This document shows, one piece after another, positions 33,841-46,695 of a stretch of DNA of 64,000 bases. Each line of letters starts with the position of its first letter. Positions within the stretch are counted from its first letter, which is position 1. A program made the translations under genes and the position numbers. The notes beneath the pieces are model-generated. The model had not been told where the DNA came from. It made no database searches and was given only the letters and a program-made list of their open reading frames with translations. The stretch comes from Ichthyophthirius multifiliis (Eukaryota > Ciliophora > Oligohymenophorea > Hymenostomatida): the NCBI RefSeq assembly GCF_000220395.1, contig NW_004086097.1:1-64000 (forward strand). Reading direction: 5' to 3'.

Positions 33841-36816
33841 TCAATAAATATTGCAATCTTCTTTATCTTTTTTCCCTTCACCTTTATCTTATTTTTATTT
33901 TTTTTTATCACTATCTCCTTCTACTTCTTTTTTTCCTTCTATTTTTTTCTTACCTTCTTATTCTTCACTGTTCCCGTCTTACAACTCGATTCTTTTTTAA
34001 TTAAGATTTTAATTATTAACTTCACTTTTTTTCCTATCAATTTAAATTTCTTCAAATCCAAAAACTTTAAATACAAGATTTCTCTCCATAAAATAATTAA
34101 GATGCTCCGAATTAAGATTTTCATAACAAAAAATCTTCGAATAATTATAATTAGGTTTCGAGTTTTTTCCCACAATAGTTTCTGTTCTATAGATTTATAT
34201 TTTTCCATATTAATCCATTAGAGAATATTCCACATACGAGTCTTTACAAAAAGCCTCAGGCAATTAAGCTTTTTAAATATTAATTTTAAAATAAAGAGTT
34301 CTTCCTAAAAGTTAATTCGGATCTTCAATAATTTCTTCACAAGACTCGTTTTCCATTTTTTCAGATAAATTTATATCCCCAGTCTCATTACAAGGAATAA
34401 TACTTACATTTAAAGATCCACATTACCCATTTTCTCCCACAATAGATAAATCCATAACCGAATCCATAAAATAAGCCAAATAAAGTAACTTAAAGTATCC
34501 ATTTCCAATTAAATGGGGTTCTGGAGGGTCACAAAAAGGGTCATTAGAAGGGTCAATGACAGGTAATGTATTAGTTTCGAAGTATTTTTCTAATAAATCT
34601 TTAATCATATAATACCTCTCGTTAAACTTAGTATGGTCCCAAATATAGACTTATCCCAATTCTTTATTATCAACTTAAATTTAAACCTTTGATTTGATAT
34701 TAATGATATTCTAAGCGTCTTTTTTTTCCTCATTTTCTTCATATATTTATGCTATTTTGGCTTACAAAGTAACTTTTCGTTTAAGTTCTTTTGCAATAAG
34801 ATTAATTTCGAGTACTTTAGGCAAATACTTTTACAATTTATGCTCTAGATAATTTTTATCTTTATATTTATTTATTTTTTCAGAACATTATTTTTTCATA
34901 GTCGGAAGAGGAGGAGGAGGTTACATTTGTAATTATTTAATTTATTCTTCCAATTTTTTTTTTTCATCTTCCCAAAGTTTTTACTATTCCACTTTTTTTT
35001 CTTCATCTTATTATTTTCTGAATTCATTTTCCTACTCTCTAAGTTTATTCTCTAGTTCCATATATTTATTTCTCTCTATTTATACAAACTCGAAATCAAT
35101 CTAATTAAAAACCAGCCCCTCGGTTCTTGATTGACTACTTTAATCCATAAGAATAAACATCGAAGTAGTCGAAAAAATAAGTCTATCTAAATTTTTCAAC
35201 TCTATTCTATTTCTTACAGGGCATCCATTAAGTAAAATAAAGCTCTCGTCTTACCCTTAAATTGGCTGAATGAAAATTATCCCGTTTTCATAAACAATTT
35301 CTGCTATATTATGTTTTGTCAACCCTACAATAATATCCGCTTTCGGTTCTGCATATTTACTACCTATAATAGTTTTTTATCTATCTAAAGTACACTGAAT
35401 TTTATTATGAAGTTAAGGATCTTCATGAATATTAGTAAGGTAAGGTTTAGATAGATCAATTTAAGGTTTTTAATCTTCGTATTATTTATTTTCTTCGATT
35501 CTTTATTTCTTAGTTTTTGTTGCATCAACCAATAAATGTTCATTAGCTTCCATTTATTCTTTTTTGATCAAAATTTCTTAAATATTAACTTATTTTGTGT
35601 CTAATTTCTAAAGTGAGGAAACATCCATAGAATCTAAATTTATTCCAAATTATTCCTAAAACTTCTGCATGAAAATTTTCAATTTTTCATTTTCTTGAGT
35701 TAATTCTCTTATTAATTTATCTGTAGCACTTTCATTTACTGTAGCTTTATTTTTTATTTTCTTAGCTTAATCCGCATATCTTAAAGTTGAAAGAGTTTCC
35801 TCCCAATTATCACTTGAAGGTGAAACTGCACAAATCATCAAAGTCTTCGAGTTTCCTCCCAAAGCATTACAAAGAATTTTCGTTAAGCAACTTTCTCTAT
35901 AAGGCACAACTGCTCCTTTTGATTTTCCCATTTCTTTTTCTGCTAAAGTTTAAATAACTTTCCCTAAAGTAGTCAAAGACTAATTGATATTTGACGCTTC
36001 TTTCAAACGAGCTCCTTCTGCTCCTGTTTTTCCCACTTTCTCTGACCCCGCTAAATCTACTAAATTAATAACCGAAAGTTTTTCGAATTTTCTGTTATTA
36101 TCCTTAGTCTCTGTTTACTTGAATTCAATTACAATAATAGTATGAGCCCTAGAAGAAGAAGCATTCATTTAAGTTGCAGCCACAGTTCTATTTTAAGTAC
36201 CTCCATCCATAAGTTTTTCTATTTAATCATAGTCTTCTACAGGATGTTTACTTAAACCATCTGTATAGAATCCTAAAGATGTATTTTATCTAATTTTCAA
36301 CCCACCCACAGGTCTTTTAGTAACATTAACTAACAAATCCTACACAGTCTCATTATAAATTTCCAACATAGAACATTAAACTTCATAAATAATATTCGGA
36401 TTTGTATTACTTTCAATTTTTTTAAATATTTCCTAACATGCAATTGGTACAATTCCCTTATTTGCTCCATAACCAACCATAGAGTAACTTTTACCAGCAC
36501 CAGTTTACCCATATGCGAATAAACAACAATGATATCCTTACCAAGCATTATCTAATATTTATTATCCTACCTAGTTGTATACATGTCGTTAATCCGCATA
36601 TTTATCTGAAACTGGGATCGCTAAATTATTACCATCTAATTCGAAACCGTCATGTGACCAAAATGAATAGTCGAATGCAAAATCTTTGTTCTTTTTAGAA
36701 TCTTCTAAACATAATAAAGTTGTACGGGGACCATCCATATCTATACATAATTATGAATTTAGATCGATTTCTCTTTGATTAAATGGACGAACTCTTACTG
36801 CAACTATTACACTCAT
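33841..36816 (-). CDS. Kinesin-3 (KIF1/Unc-104-like) motor protein
   Basis: Intronless 991-residue plus-end microtubule motor. The N-terminal motor (residues about 1-370) starts [16 protein letters not shown] and has the P-loop [10 protein letters not shown], switch I region NASSSRAHT, switch II DLAGSEK, the helix [19 protein letters not shown] and the neck-proximal [17 protein letters not shown]. It is followed by the kinesin-3 coiled coil and a degenerate FHA domain ([20 protein letters not shown] ... [18 protein letters not shown]), then [21 protein letters not shown] and a C2-like segment (LYFKINIQKAQLPEAF ... [14 protein letters not shown]). In the FHA module the usual Gly-Arg is Gly-Ser and the Ser-x-x-His is not evident, so phosphothreonine binding is doubtful. 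The tail is Lys/Glu-rich with no PH domain. Likely cargo is vesicles or cilium-linked membranes (inference). The 2976-nt frame is intact. Confidence 0.94.
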
Positions 36817-37148
36817 TTATTTTATTTTATTATATGTGTTTGTTTATTTTTTTTTTTAGTTTTTTCTTTTTTTTCTTTTTTTTAGGTTTTTATTTTCTTT
36901 TCTATATTTATTATTTTTATTTTTTCTTTATTTTTTATTTTTATTTTTTTATTGTTTATTTTATTTTTATATATTTTTTTATAATTCTAAATAAAAATTA
37001 AAATGTAATTTTCGATAGACTACTCTATCTAATTTTAATCTATAAGAAGTAAATAGGTTTCGTTCAATGTTTATAAAATATTTCAATATAAATAATTTAA
37101 TTTAAAAAAATATTATGGCATTTAATTAAAATATATTAAAATAATATT

Positions 37149-37192
<44 letters not shown>

Positions 37193-37524
37193 AAATATAA
37201 ATAATTGTATTCATAATTGAAAATTTATTTGATTATAATATCTAAAATATTTTTTAATATTTTTAATAAAAAAATATTCAATAAATTTTAATAATTATTA
37301 TAATTTAATTTATATGATTTTGAGTAATTCTTTGAAAACAATTAATTAAACAAAATTATATTTTTATAATATTATATGAATTATTTTAATAAATAGTATT
37401 TTTCATATTAGAAAGATATATATAAATTTTTATATTAAATAAATAATAATATTAATATAAGTAATAATAATATATATACAATATAATTTTTAATCCTTTA
37501 ATATATATATAATATAACAATATA
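36817..37524. other. AT-rich intergenic DNA upstream of the kinesin gene
   Basis: T-rich stretches at about 36830-37000 and an (AT)n run at about 37153-37197. Plus-strand open frames of only Phe/Tyr/Leu/Ile here are composition artefacts. No gene supported. Confidence 0.6.
37153..37197. repeat. (AT)n microsatellite
   Basis: About 45 nt of uninterrupted alternating A/T in intergenic DNA. Confidence 0.9.
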
Positions 37525-38669
37525 TCATTTCTAATTTAAGTTTATCTAATTTTTTTAAGAAGCATTAAATTTATTAATTTAAATATCTTAACTATTTTTT
37601 TTTAATAAAACTTTTATTTTTAATCTACTAAAACTTGATTATTTTAACTTTCTTTTAACTTAATTTCTTAAATCCAAAAAGAGTTTTCTTTAAACTAATT
37701 CCAAAAATCTTAATTTTCCTAAAAACATTTATAAGTCTATTAATAATCTCTTGATATACTTTTATTAGAACTTAAATTTAAATTATCTTTCCAAATATTA
37801 TCTCCTGCATAATTTTTCATATAATAATAATTATTCATTTTTCTTTATTAATTTGAATTTAATTTAGAATAAACCGAATTGTTTTTTTATTTATTATCAA
37901 CTTCATAATTAAAAAAATAAGAGGCAAATTCTCCATAATTTTAGTTTTCTTTATTTTATATTATTTTTTATCCTTTATAAATACCTTATTATCCTATTAT
38001 TTCATGCATTCCATTATTATGAAATTTATTATATTTATTTGCTAATCTATTTTCATAATTATTTTTCTCAACAAACTTTCCATAACTTAAATCTAAAGAT
38101 TATTTTCCTTATATATGTTTTCTTCTTCCTAAAAATACTTCCCTACCTTCTGTATCTGGCAATATTCCCCTTTATTTAATACTATTATCTCTTGATAATT
38201 ATTTCTAATTATTTTTATGTTCTAAAACAGTTTTAAAACATAAACTAAATCTCGGAGTTTCCTACTATTCTGGATAAAGAACTCTCTTGGTATTAACACT
38301 TTCTCTATTTAATGAATATGGTCTTGAAGTATTTTCATTATCGCTAGTTTTATTAATTAAATTTTACCAAACTCCTTGTGTACTATTTTTATCTTTATAT
38401 TATTTTTGTTTTCTTTAAATGTCTTAGAAGTATTTACTAGAATCTTTTCGTAACCATTAAGAACGGTATTCTAATTATTTTTATTCTTTAGTCTTCTGAT
38501 GGATAGATTATCTTAAATATTTTTTAAATGAACCTTATGAAATATTATTTATGATTAGGCTTTTATTCGATTATTTATTATATAAATTAGATATTTTTTT
38601 AGAACTTAAAGATTTATTAAGAGAATAATCTTATGAAATTTTAAATAAATTAAAGGATTAATTATTCAT
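37525..38669 (-). CDS. Unknown Q/N/K/S-rich protein
   Basis: Starts at ATG 38667-38669 and stays open for over 1 kb. The product (about 380 residues) is rich in Asn, Gln, Lys and Ser. It has a few more ordered motifs such as RSQWLRKDSSKYFQDIQRKQ, RVLYPEQQETPRFSL and ILPDTEGREVFLGRRKHIQG, and scattered Tyr/Phe. No domain is recognised; basic, disordered proteins of this kind in ciliates are often cytoskeletal, but that is inference only. The natural end (TGA, plus-strand TCA 37525-37527) is reached only if one base is added to the T9 run at 37595-37603. Otherwise the frame runs on into intergenic A/T-rich sequence. Confidence 0.6.
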
Positions 38670-39223
38670 TTTCTATTATTAAAATTGATTTTTTATTATT
38701 AACGATTTTTTAATTATTTAAACAAATAAAACAAAATAATGGATTTTAAATATAATTATATATATAAAATATATAATAAAATAAAATAAATTTTTTTAAT
38801 ATAATTTTTTATATATTTTTATATTTATTTTATTTATCTAAATTAATATTTAAATATATATATATATTAATATATTTTTTTATTTAATATTTTTTTCATT
38901 TACATTTTAATTTTATCAAAATATTTTATTAAAATTTTTTTTTATTTAATTATTTGATTAATAATTTAATAATCATAATCTACATAAATATATAATAATT
39001 TTTATATGAAAAAATATTCATATATTTAAAAATAATAAATTTAATACCAATAAAAATAAAGATAATTTATTAATATATATCATTTAAAATTCAAAGATAT
39101 AACTATGTTAATAATAAAATAAGAAAATATAACAAAAAAAATTAAATTTTTTATTAAAAATTATAGAAAGTTAAAAAGAGAAAAAAATAAAAAAATACAA
39201 GAAATTGTAAAAGAAAAATCTTT
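38670..39223. other. Divergent promoter region
   Basis: A/T-rich DNA between the minus-strand Q/N-rich gene and the plus-strand RING-CH/FHA gene. No gene or RNA seen. Confidence 0.6.
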
Positions 39224-40724
39224 ATGGGTAATACTTTAAAATTATGTTCTCCTTAAAATGATAATTCTAACATAGATATGAATGAAATATTTATTTAAAG
39301 TTCTAATAAACATTCCACATAATAATAATTAATATATTCCTAATCTTTAAATATTGCAAAAAATCCAAACTAAACATCATAAATAACAAATCAAATTATA
39401 TATTTAAATATAATGACCAGTAAATAAACTTAAAATCATTTATATGATTATTAAAGTGAAAAAATATTTTTTACATAAATGAAAGTTTAAAAATCTGGAA
39501 CAATATAAATATTAAATGGTCAAATATAATTTTTATAAGAAAACCAAACTTTATCTTCAATCGACTATATTGAAGATTCTTTTACTTTTTAAAAAGAAGA
39601 AAACAATTATTTTTTAAGATAAATTTTAGAAAACAATTAACCTTCTAATAAAAGTGTATGGATATCAATAAGCAGCATTAAAAGTTTACAAAAAAAAACT
39701 GGTTTTCGCCTTTTAGAAAACGATTATATTAGATTCGGAAGAATTTAATTAAAATTAATAAAAATTGTTTATAATGGAAATATATCAAAAGTAATAAAAA
39801 AAATTATTAAACTTTAATTTATTTGAAAAATAGACCTTAAAATAAATATTTAGTTAAAATAAAAATATTAATGAAAATAATTTAGCTTTAACCCCAATTT
39901 AATAATAGTAAAAATAATCAATAGAAGTAAGTTAGAAATTTTCATAAATATCCTTAACATCCGAAAATAGGCCGTATTGTAAAATATGTTTAGGAAATAA
40001 AGAAATAATAGAAGATCCATTAATAAACTGTTGTAGTTGTACAGGATCAATATCCTAAACTCATATCTAATGTTTATAATAATGGATATAAAAAAGGGTT
40101 GAAAATTAAAACTGTTACTAATAACAATCATAATACTGCACAATAATTCCATCATAATGTTTTTTATGTGAGATATGTAAAATAAACTATCCATTAGAGA
40201 TAACAAAAGGCAACCAAGCTTTTAATATATTCGAAAAATTCTTTGAGAAAACTAAGAATAAAAAATACTTAATATTCGAATTTTTTAATAGTAATAACTA
40301 AACAGATTAATTTGGAGTAATTTTGATAGATATCAGTGAAAAAGATAAATTTAAAATTGGCCGTTAATAAAACTCTGATATTAAAATTAATGATATTTCA
40401 GTATCTAGGAATCATGCCTAATTTACTTTTTAAAATAATCAATTATTTATTCATGATAAAAAATCTAAATTTGGAACACTTGTTTTATTACGAGATAATC
40501 TTTTAATTAATGATAAAATAAAAAATGTTGTATTTTAAAATGGAAGAAGTATTTTAAAATTAATTGATTTGAAAGAAGATAAAATTTCATTTTAAAATAA
40601 TCGTCTTTCTCTCTCTAAAAATGTATATGAAAATAATTCATAATTTCTTGACACTTAAATTAATTAAAGAAATCTTGATTAAGAATTCTAAGATGTTGAA
40701 GCTTCACTGATAATTAAAAAATGA
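39224..40724 (+). CDS. RING-CH (RINGv) zinc finger plus FHA domain protein, possibly N-myristoylated
   Basis: A 485-residue protein with one intron (39791-39833). It begins M-G-N-T-L-K-L-C, a plausible N-myristoylation site with a Cys nearby for palmitoylation. A C4HC3 RING-CH finger of the MARCH ligase type lies in the middle: CKICLG, DPLINCCSCTGSISQTHIQC, then LQQWI and CFLCEICK with NYP. The C-terminal part is an FHA domain with the phosphothreonine-binding set intact: KIGR, SDIKINDISVSRNHA and KSKFGT. The combination suggests a membrane-anchored E3 ubiquitin ligase that recognises phosphorylated partners (inference); MARCH ligases usually anchor by transmembrane helices, and none is seen here. 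RINGv plus FHA is, to my knowledge, a recurrent protist arrangement. Stop TGA at 40722-40724; the frame is closed across the intron (phase 0). Confidence 0.88.
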
Positions 40725-41263
40725 ACTTTTAATATTTAATTATATCATATATTTAAACATTTCTTTATAATTTATATAGATATATAATAATATTTATAAA
40801 ATACATATTTATGATATAATTTATATGCGTATTTTTCAAAAATTTTTTTTATATTACTTTTTCTGAATTTTGGCTTTATTATTATATATAAAAATTATTC
40901 ATTTTTAAAATATTAATATTAAATTTATATCAAATATAAATAAAATAAAATAATTATTTAATATATTTTAAATTCAAATATATTGTATATATATTATTTA
41001 TCTATATATTTTATAATAATATTATTTTTATAAATAAAAAAAAACATTAAAATATATAATTTAAATTAGTATTTTTTATTTATTTTTAATTTATTATAAT
41101 ATATTTATTTTATAAAAAAACTGTTATTAAAAATATTAATTATTTTATAAATCATTAATATAAATAGCTTATTTTTTTTGATAAAGTTTTAAAAAGAAAA
41201 ATATAGTAAAAATATTATTTTAATGCATTTGCATATTATATATTCATATTTATATAACCATTT
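40725..41263. other. AT-rich intergenic DNA between convergent genes
   Basis: Separates the 3' ends of the RING-CH/FHA gene and the two-TM gene. Only A/T-rich sequence; nothing callable. Confidence 0.6.
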
Positions 41264-41824
41264 TCAAGAATGCTTAAAGAATTTCATGCAAGCCCAATTA
41301 AAATAAATAAATAAAATACTAACAAATAAACTTAAAGGTAAATTAAATACATAATAATCATCTTTTTAAATAAAATCTATTAATTTTTAATTTACAGATA
41401 CACAAGCTATACGCATAAACATAAAATAAGTAATAGTTGTAAATATTAAAAAAGAAAATAATATCAAAATATATCCTACTACGCATGATAAGCTTTGATT
41501 CTCATCAGAAAATATATTTAAGTATGTTCTATTTTCATAATTTATTACATGACCACTTTAAGAAAATATAATTTATTAATTCTATAAATTTGAAAATTAA
41601 CTTTAAAATTTTTCATAATTATCCACTAACAATTATTCATTATATTTTTCAGGTTTTTATTTTTATTAAATTATTTATTTTTCTATTTATTTCTCTATTT
41701 ACTACACCTGTTTTTTATCTTAAAAATAATCAGAATTAGATTATATTTAATTAGGATATAAATTTATATTATTAAAATTAAATTTGATGTCAATATTAGA
41801 AATAGGAGTCTCTAAGAAGCTCAT
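41264..41824 (-). CDS. Small protein with two C-terminal membrane segments
   Basis: A 186-residue intronless frame, ATG 41822-41824 to TCA 41264-41266. About 100 polar residues rich in Gln, Asn and Lys (MSFLETPISNIDIKFNF at the start) precede two hydrophobic helices: SCVVGYILILFSFLIFTTI and, after the short polar loop KLIDFIQKDDYY, FNLPLSLFVSILFIYFNWAC. A basic end, KFFKHS, follows. The clear change from polar to hydrophobic composition in one frame supports a real gene. No family is recognised; it may be a tail-anchored hairpin protein of the ER or other endomembrane. Confidence 0.7.
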
Positions 41825-42552
41825 ATACGTATTTTATTTTATTTTACTTTATTTTATTTATTTATTTTTATTTTTATTTTTATTTTTTTTTTCTTTAATT
41901 TATTTTAATTTTTTTCTAATAATTATAATATAAAAATTATTAATTTAATCATTATTTTTTTATTATTTTTATGAAATATAATATAGACAGATTTTAAAGC
42001 AATTAAAAAAAATATATAATTACAATAAGCGTTATATATAAAATTTGTAATATATATAATATTAGATAAATAACGCATTCAAAAAATTAATACGATTTTT
42101 TATATTATTATAAATTATATAATTGAATTTAATGTTTATAAAAATAAACAATAAATTATTAATATTTTTGCTTTAATATTAAAATATATTTATTTTATAT
42201 TTATATATAGTTATATAATCTTTATATATAATTATTTATTATTTTATTTTTTTCGGATTTATTTATTATAAAAATTATAATTTTAATTCAATGTTTTTTT
42301 TAATAAATTAAATAAGTATTTAATTTTGTAATTATTAAATATAAAAATAATAAATATTTAATATTTTAAATTTCTAAAAAATTATAAAAATAAAGATTAA
42401 TTTAATATTTATAATTATTTAAGCTTATTAAATACAATTTATTAATAGCAATTAACCCAGAAAAATACCACATTAGTATAATTAAAATATATAAAAAGAT
42501 ATAAATATATCTCATTTATAATATAAAATTTAAAAGAACTAACTTCTTTTTT
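41825..42552. other. AT-rich intergenic DNA
   Basis: About 730 nt between two minus-strand genes; promoter of the two-TM gene and 3' flank of INTS4. Poly-T and A/T stretches only. Confidence 0.6.
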
Positions 42553-45464
42553 TCATATTTTTGATTTAATTTAAATATTAAAATAATCTGAACTATCAAG
42601 TACATAATAGCTTTTAAAATTTTAAACATTCTAATCCAAAGGTAAGAGTTTTAAAACTTCATTAAATTCCTAAAATTCTTAATTAAGAATAAGTTAAACA
42701 AATGCTTAAGATTCTGTAGTCCATGTAATTTTTTACAAAAACAAAGTACTTTAAACTTGAAATAATAAATTTTATAAGTGAACAAAATCATCTTAAATAA
42801 TATTAAATTTTTCTTCATTGCCATTTCCATAAACTACCCAAATTTATAGATTTTTTCTATTTTCATCATTAAGATTTTAAATTACCGCCTAAAAAGGTAT
42901 TTATGCTATATATTTCGATTATACAACAATTTTTTCATTATAAAAATGATTTATTTTTCCTGATTTTTTTTCTATTTTTTCGTACTCTGTTTAATTTTCC
43001 AAACAATCACTAAAAATTTTCTCCAACTAATTTTTTTCTAAAATCCTTTAATAAAAAGTAAAAAGACTTTCCTTTTTTTAAAAATTCTATACATTTTTTT
43101 ACACCTCTAAATTAAATAAAAAAACTTCCCCATAAAATTCATCTAAAATTCCCCCATTTTATTTTTAAAAAACTTCCTCGACAAAATTCTTCAAATAAAG
43201 TACACTTTTAATAAACTTTACATTTTCAAAATCAAAAAACCCACTTTTTTCTAAATAAAAACCAGGCAAAACCACATATAATCCCAATAAAGCGACATTA
43301 AGTATTTTCTATATTCCTTATTTTTAACAAAACCCTGACTTAATATTATAAATAATCTACAGAATTTCAACAAAAGATTTAACCCAAACTTCCTCAAACT
43401 CCTAATTAACTACCAACCTATATAAAAAGCAGCATTTTCTAATCAAACAATCAAAATCTATTTATGAATCTTCAAATTATTATTTCTTCCCTTCCTATAA
43501 TTTATCATCCAATCCCACACAAAAGAAGCTTTCCCTAAAAAACTACCCAAACCCATCAAAAAGTACAAAGCATTATTTAACAAAATACTAAGGTAATAAA
43601 AGCCTACTTTTCTCTTCCAAGTCAAAAATATTCTAGAAAGAATTTGCAATAAGGATTATCCTTTAAACATGCGCCGGATTTTTCCACGAAGGCTCTTAAA
43701 CGAAAAAAATATCATTAATTTATAGAATATTACATATATTTCCCTAAATCAACTCTTAATTTCTTATTCCGATATTTTTGCTCATTTCGTTAATAAATTC
43801 TTTATCATTTTATATATTGAGTAAACTCACGTCTAAAATTTAATTTAATTATTCCATATTTTTGTATTAAATTTTCCCTAAAAAATCATATATTACAACC
43901 CTTAAAGAAAGTACTTTTTCCTTCAAATTAAATATTAAACTTCTCATTTCTTCCTTTGTTAATTCTTACTATTCTTCGAATATTTAGCTTAATACTTTTA
44001 TTGATTTTATTCTGACTGAATCGTTTTCGTCATTGAGCATGTAAAATAGAATTTCGCGCACTTCTTGTGTAAATACTTTACTTTGTCTTCCGAAATTTTA
44101 TATTATTTTTATAGCACTTTTCCTTATTTTGCTAAATTCATCTTCTAGTAAATGTGATATGGATCCATAATTATGTTTCAAAGTATATTTTTGTTTTTTA
44201 AAGAATTATTTACTCAACTTTTTCCTATTAATAGTCTGAAAAAGATTCTAATTTTAACATATTCAATATTTTTGGTTCATCAAACAAAGGAAAATTATGA
44301 AATACTTTAGATGCTTCCAGTATTATTCCTTTTTCTAATGATCTTATAGAATTATTAGTATATTCGAAAATCGATTATAATTAATTTTTTGAAAAAAAAT
44401 CTATTTTTTATTTAAATTTCATACATATGTATTAAAAAAATATTTTTTGTGAATTTTCATTCAAAACTAACTTTTAGCTTAAAATTTCTTCCAAAACTCT
44501 TTATTGTAAAAATGTCTTTTTTAAAATAAATCTTAGTGCTCTTTAACTTATTTCCTCTTTACTTTTTATCCAAAATAATATTTCCGGATAAATTTTAGAT
44601 TCTAAATATTAACTTTATTCTAGTTTGAAACTTTTAAATAACATTTTAAAGTATTTAAATTTTATTTAAGGTTTCAAGTTAATTATTTTTTCTTCTAAAT
44701 ATTAACCTTTTTGTAAAATTTATATATATTTTTATGAATTCTTTTTGAATATTTTATATATTAATATGAATATATCTTCTTTTATTTATTCTATTTTTAC
44801 TATAGGAATCTTATTTTTTAAATAAAAATTATTAATTATTTTTATTTATTTACTATATTTAATAATATTTCTAATAAATCTTAATTATAGTAAATTTCAT
44901 TTTAAATTATATATATATCCAATTAATTAGATACACCTTTCTTTTTTTTTTTTGTATATATAATAAAAAAGAAATTAAATATAATATACTTGTAAATAAT
45001 ATATGCCTTATATTTATTCTTAACATAAAATTTTAATGAAAATTCCTAAAATGGCATAGTTTAATTCTTAATTTGTGATATTTTATTTTTCTTCAATTAT
45101 TTAATTTAGGTTTCTTTTAAAAAGCTAATATAAAATAATTTTTATTTATTAAAAATGATTAATAATGGTATTTTTTGTTATTATACTTTTAATATTTAGC
45201 TTATTTTTTTTCTTTTATTGATTCTTCTATATCTAAAAATAATTTCTATACAGACTTTTATTTATTTCAATTAAAGTAAAATTCTCTTAATATATAATTT
45301 ACTTATTTTAAACTTTATATTTTTTATTCGTTTTCTTAATTCATATCTTAAAACATGTTTTAATTTTGATCTTCTTCATTTAGTTTTTAATATTTTTATA
45401 CTTAATCTAATTAATCTATTATTTATGTTTAAGTAAAATCTAACTATTCTTATTTTCTCTTCAT
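42553..45464 (-). CDS. INTS4: Integrator complex subunit 4 (INTS4)
   Basis: HEAT-repeat scaffold of the Integrator cleavage module (with INTS9-INTS11), which processes non-coding and paused transcripts in the nucleus. The middle part carries tandem HEAT helices with the INTS4 hallmark LLEDEFSKIRKSAIKII, then LNDENDSVRIKSIKVLSQIFEE. The C-terminal beta domain matches human INTS4 in order: INHFYNEKIVVQSKYIA, LQIWVVYGNGNEEKF, LFLQKITWTTESQAFVQLIL and the end with LPLDQNVQNFKSYYVL. The final 500 or so residues form one continuous frame ending at TCA 42553-42555. The N-terminal third (about 44200-45464, proposed ATG 45462-45464) needs introns and frame changes at A/T runs (for example T6 at 45320-45325), so its model is approximate. 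It shares the theme of RNA 3'-end formation with CPSF160, but the two are 32 kb apart. Confidence 0.82.
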
Positions 45465-45693
45465 TTTTATAATTTAATAAAAAAAAAAAAAAATTATTTA
45501 TTTTAAAAAAAAACAAAAAAAAATTAAAAATAAAAGAAAATTTTATTATTTTTTATTTATTTTTTAATCATAAAATATATAATGTTTAAATCTTAATATA
45601 TATATATATATATATATAAATAAACTTTATTTAAAATAAATAACGATTTTTTTATCAAAAATTATATTTTTTGAAAATAGATTTTAAAAAATT

Positions 45694-46293
45694 TCATTTT
45701 TATTAAACTTTTTTTAAATAACTTAAAATTTAATCTGTGCTAAAATTATCACTAAGAACTAAGGAATCTATTTCTTATTCTAAATTATGCTTATATTGCA
45801 TTTCTTCTTTAAGATTGTTTAAATTATTTTATAGTTTTTAATTAATAATAATTAAATTATCCATTTACTTAATATAATATTCATTATCGCTATTAACTTA
45901 TTCTATTTTTTTTTCGCTTTTTTCTATTTATTTATTGAACAATTATTCTTTATTAAAGCTTTAAGCATAAGACCTAGTAATTTCAATAAGGGGAAGAACT
46001 AAAATACAGAAATAAATTATAATTTCATAATAAGTTTCTACTCCTTTTTCAATAGCAGCATTCTCATTTAATTCAATAATTTTATAATCATTATTTTCTA
46101 ATTTGTTAAATTTCCTATTTATTTTTGTATTTAATTTATATGAAGTATTTCCCAACCAGATAAAAAATTGCTTTATTTTTATATCTTAAAATTTGTCCGA
46201 ATTTTACTGTGTATGTTTTATTTATGTTTTTTAAATTATTGGTCTTGCTAAAACTCTTATTATTAATGAAAATATTTTAAAAATAGGAAGCAT
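45694..46293 (-). CDS. OPA3: OPA3-like mitochondrial protein
   Basis: A 199-residue intronless frame, ATG 46291-46293 to TCA 45694-45696. It begins MLPIFKIFSLIIRVLARPII, equivalent to the OPA3 start with its K-x-x-x-L-x-x-R-x-x-x-K/R-P signature. The family core follows: a segment around FFIWLGNTSYKLNTKI, then IIELNENAAIEKGVETYYE (human PLNEEAAAELGAELLGE), and a hydrophobic helix IIIYFCILVLPLIEITRSYA. A C-terminal coiled coil of about 80 residues closes the protein. OPA3 proteins sit in mitochondrial membranes, and human mutations cause optic atrophy and 3-methylglutaconic aciduria; the molecular function is unclear. The N-terminal hydrophobic/basic segment fits mitochondrial targeting. Confidence 0.85.
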
Positions 46294-46564
46294 TTTTTTA
46301 TTTTAATTATATAATAATATTTTATAAATATTATATATAATATCTATTTTATTTTATTTTTATCAATTATTATTTATTTTTTATATTTATTTTACAAATT
46401 AAAAATGAAAAATATTTATTTATAATTTATATTATTTTTAAATTTTTATGTAATATAAAGAATATAATAATAACAAAAAAGTTAAATTTTATATAATATA
46501 GATATATTTAATTTTAAGAATTTTTAGAAAGTAATAAAATAAAATGTTTTATAATTTAAAAAAT

Positions 46565-46648
46565 TCATTACTACTTATTAGCTAATTTATTATAATCTTA
46601 ATGATATTATTAAAACCTTTAAAAAATAAAATTATTAAAAATTAAAAA

Positions 46649-46695
<47 letters not shown>

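Noticed and set aside
32780-36816. Runs of same-strand genes considered as operons
   Set aside because: Hundreds of A/T-rich bases separate them, functions are unrelated, and the code and introns are eukaryotic.
37153-37197. (AT)n runs considered as replication origins, telomere junctions or hairpin terminators
   Set aside because: Such runs occur all over the window in introns and spacers. No telomeric CCCCAA/GGGGTT repeats were seen, and no function can be assigned from sequence.
43458-43649. 63-codon minus-strand frame with FVWDWMINYRKGR
   Set aside because: Same strand as INTS4 but a different frame; the INTS4 frame is open and conserved through this segment to its C-terminus.
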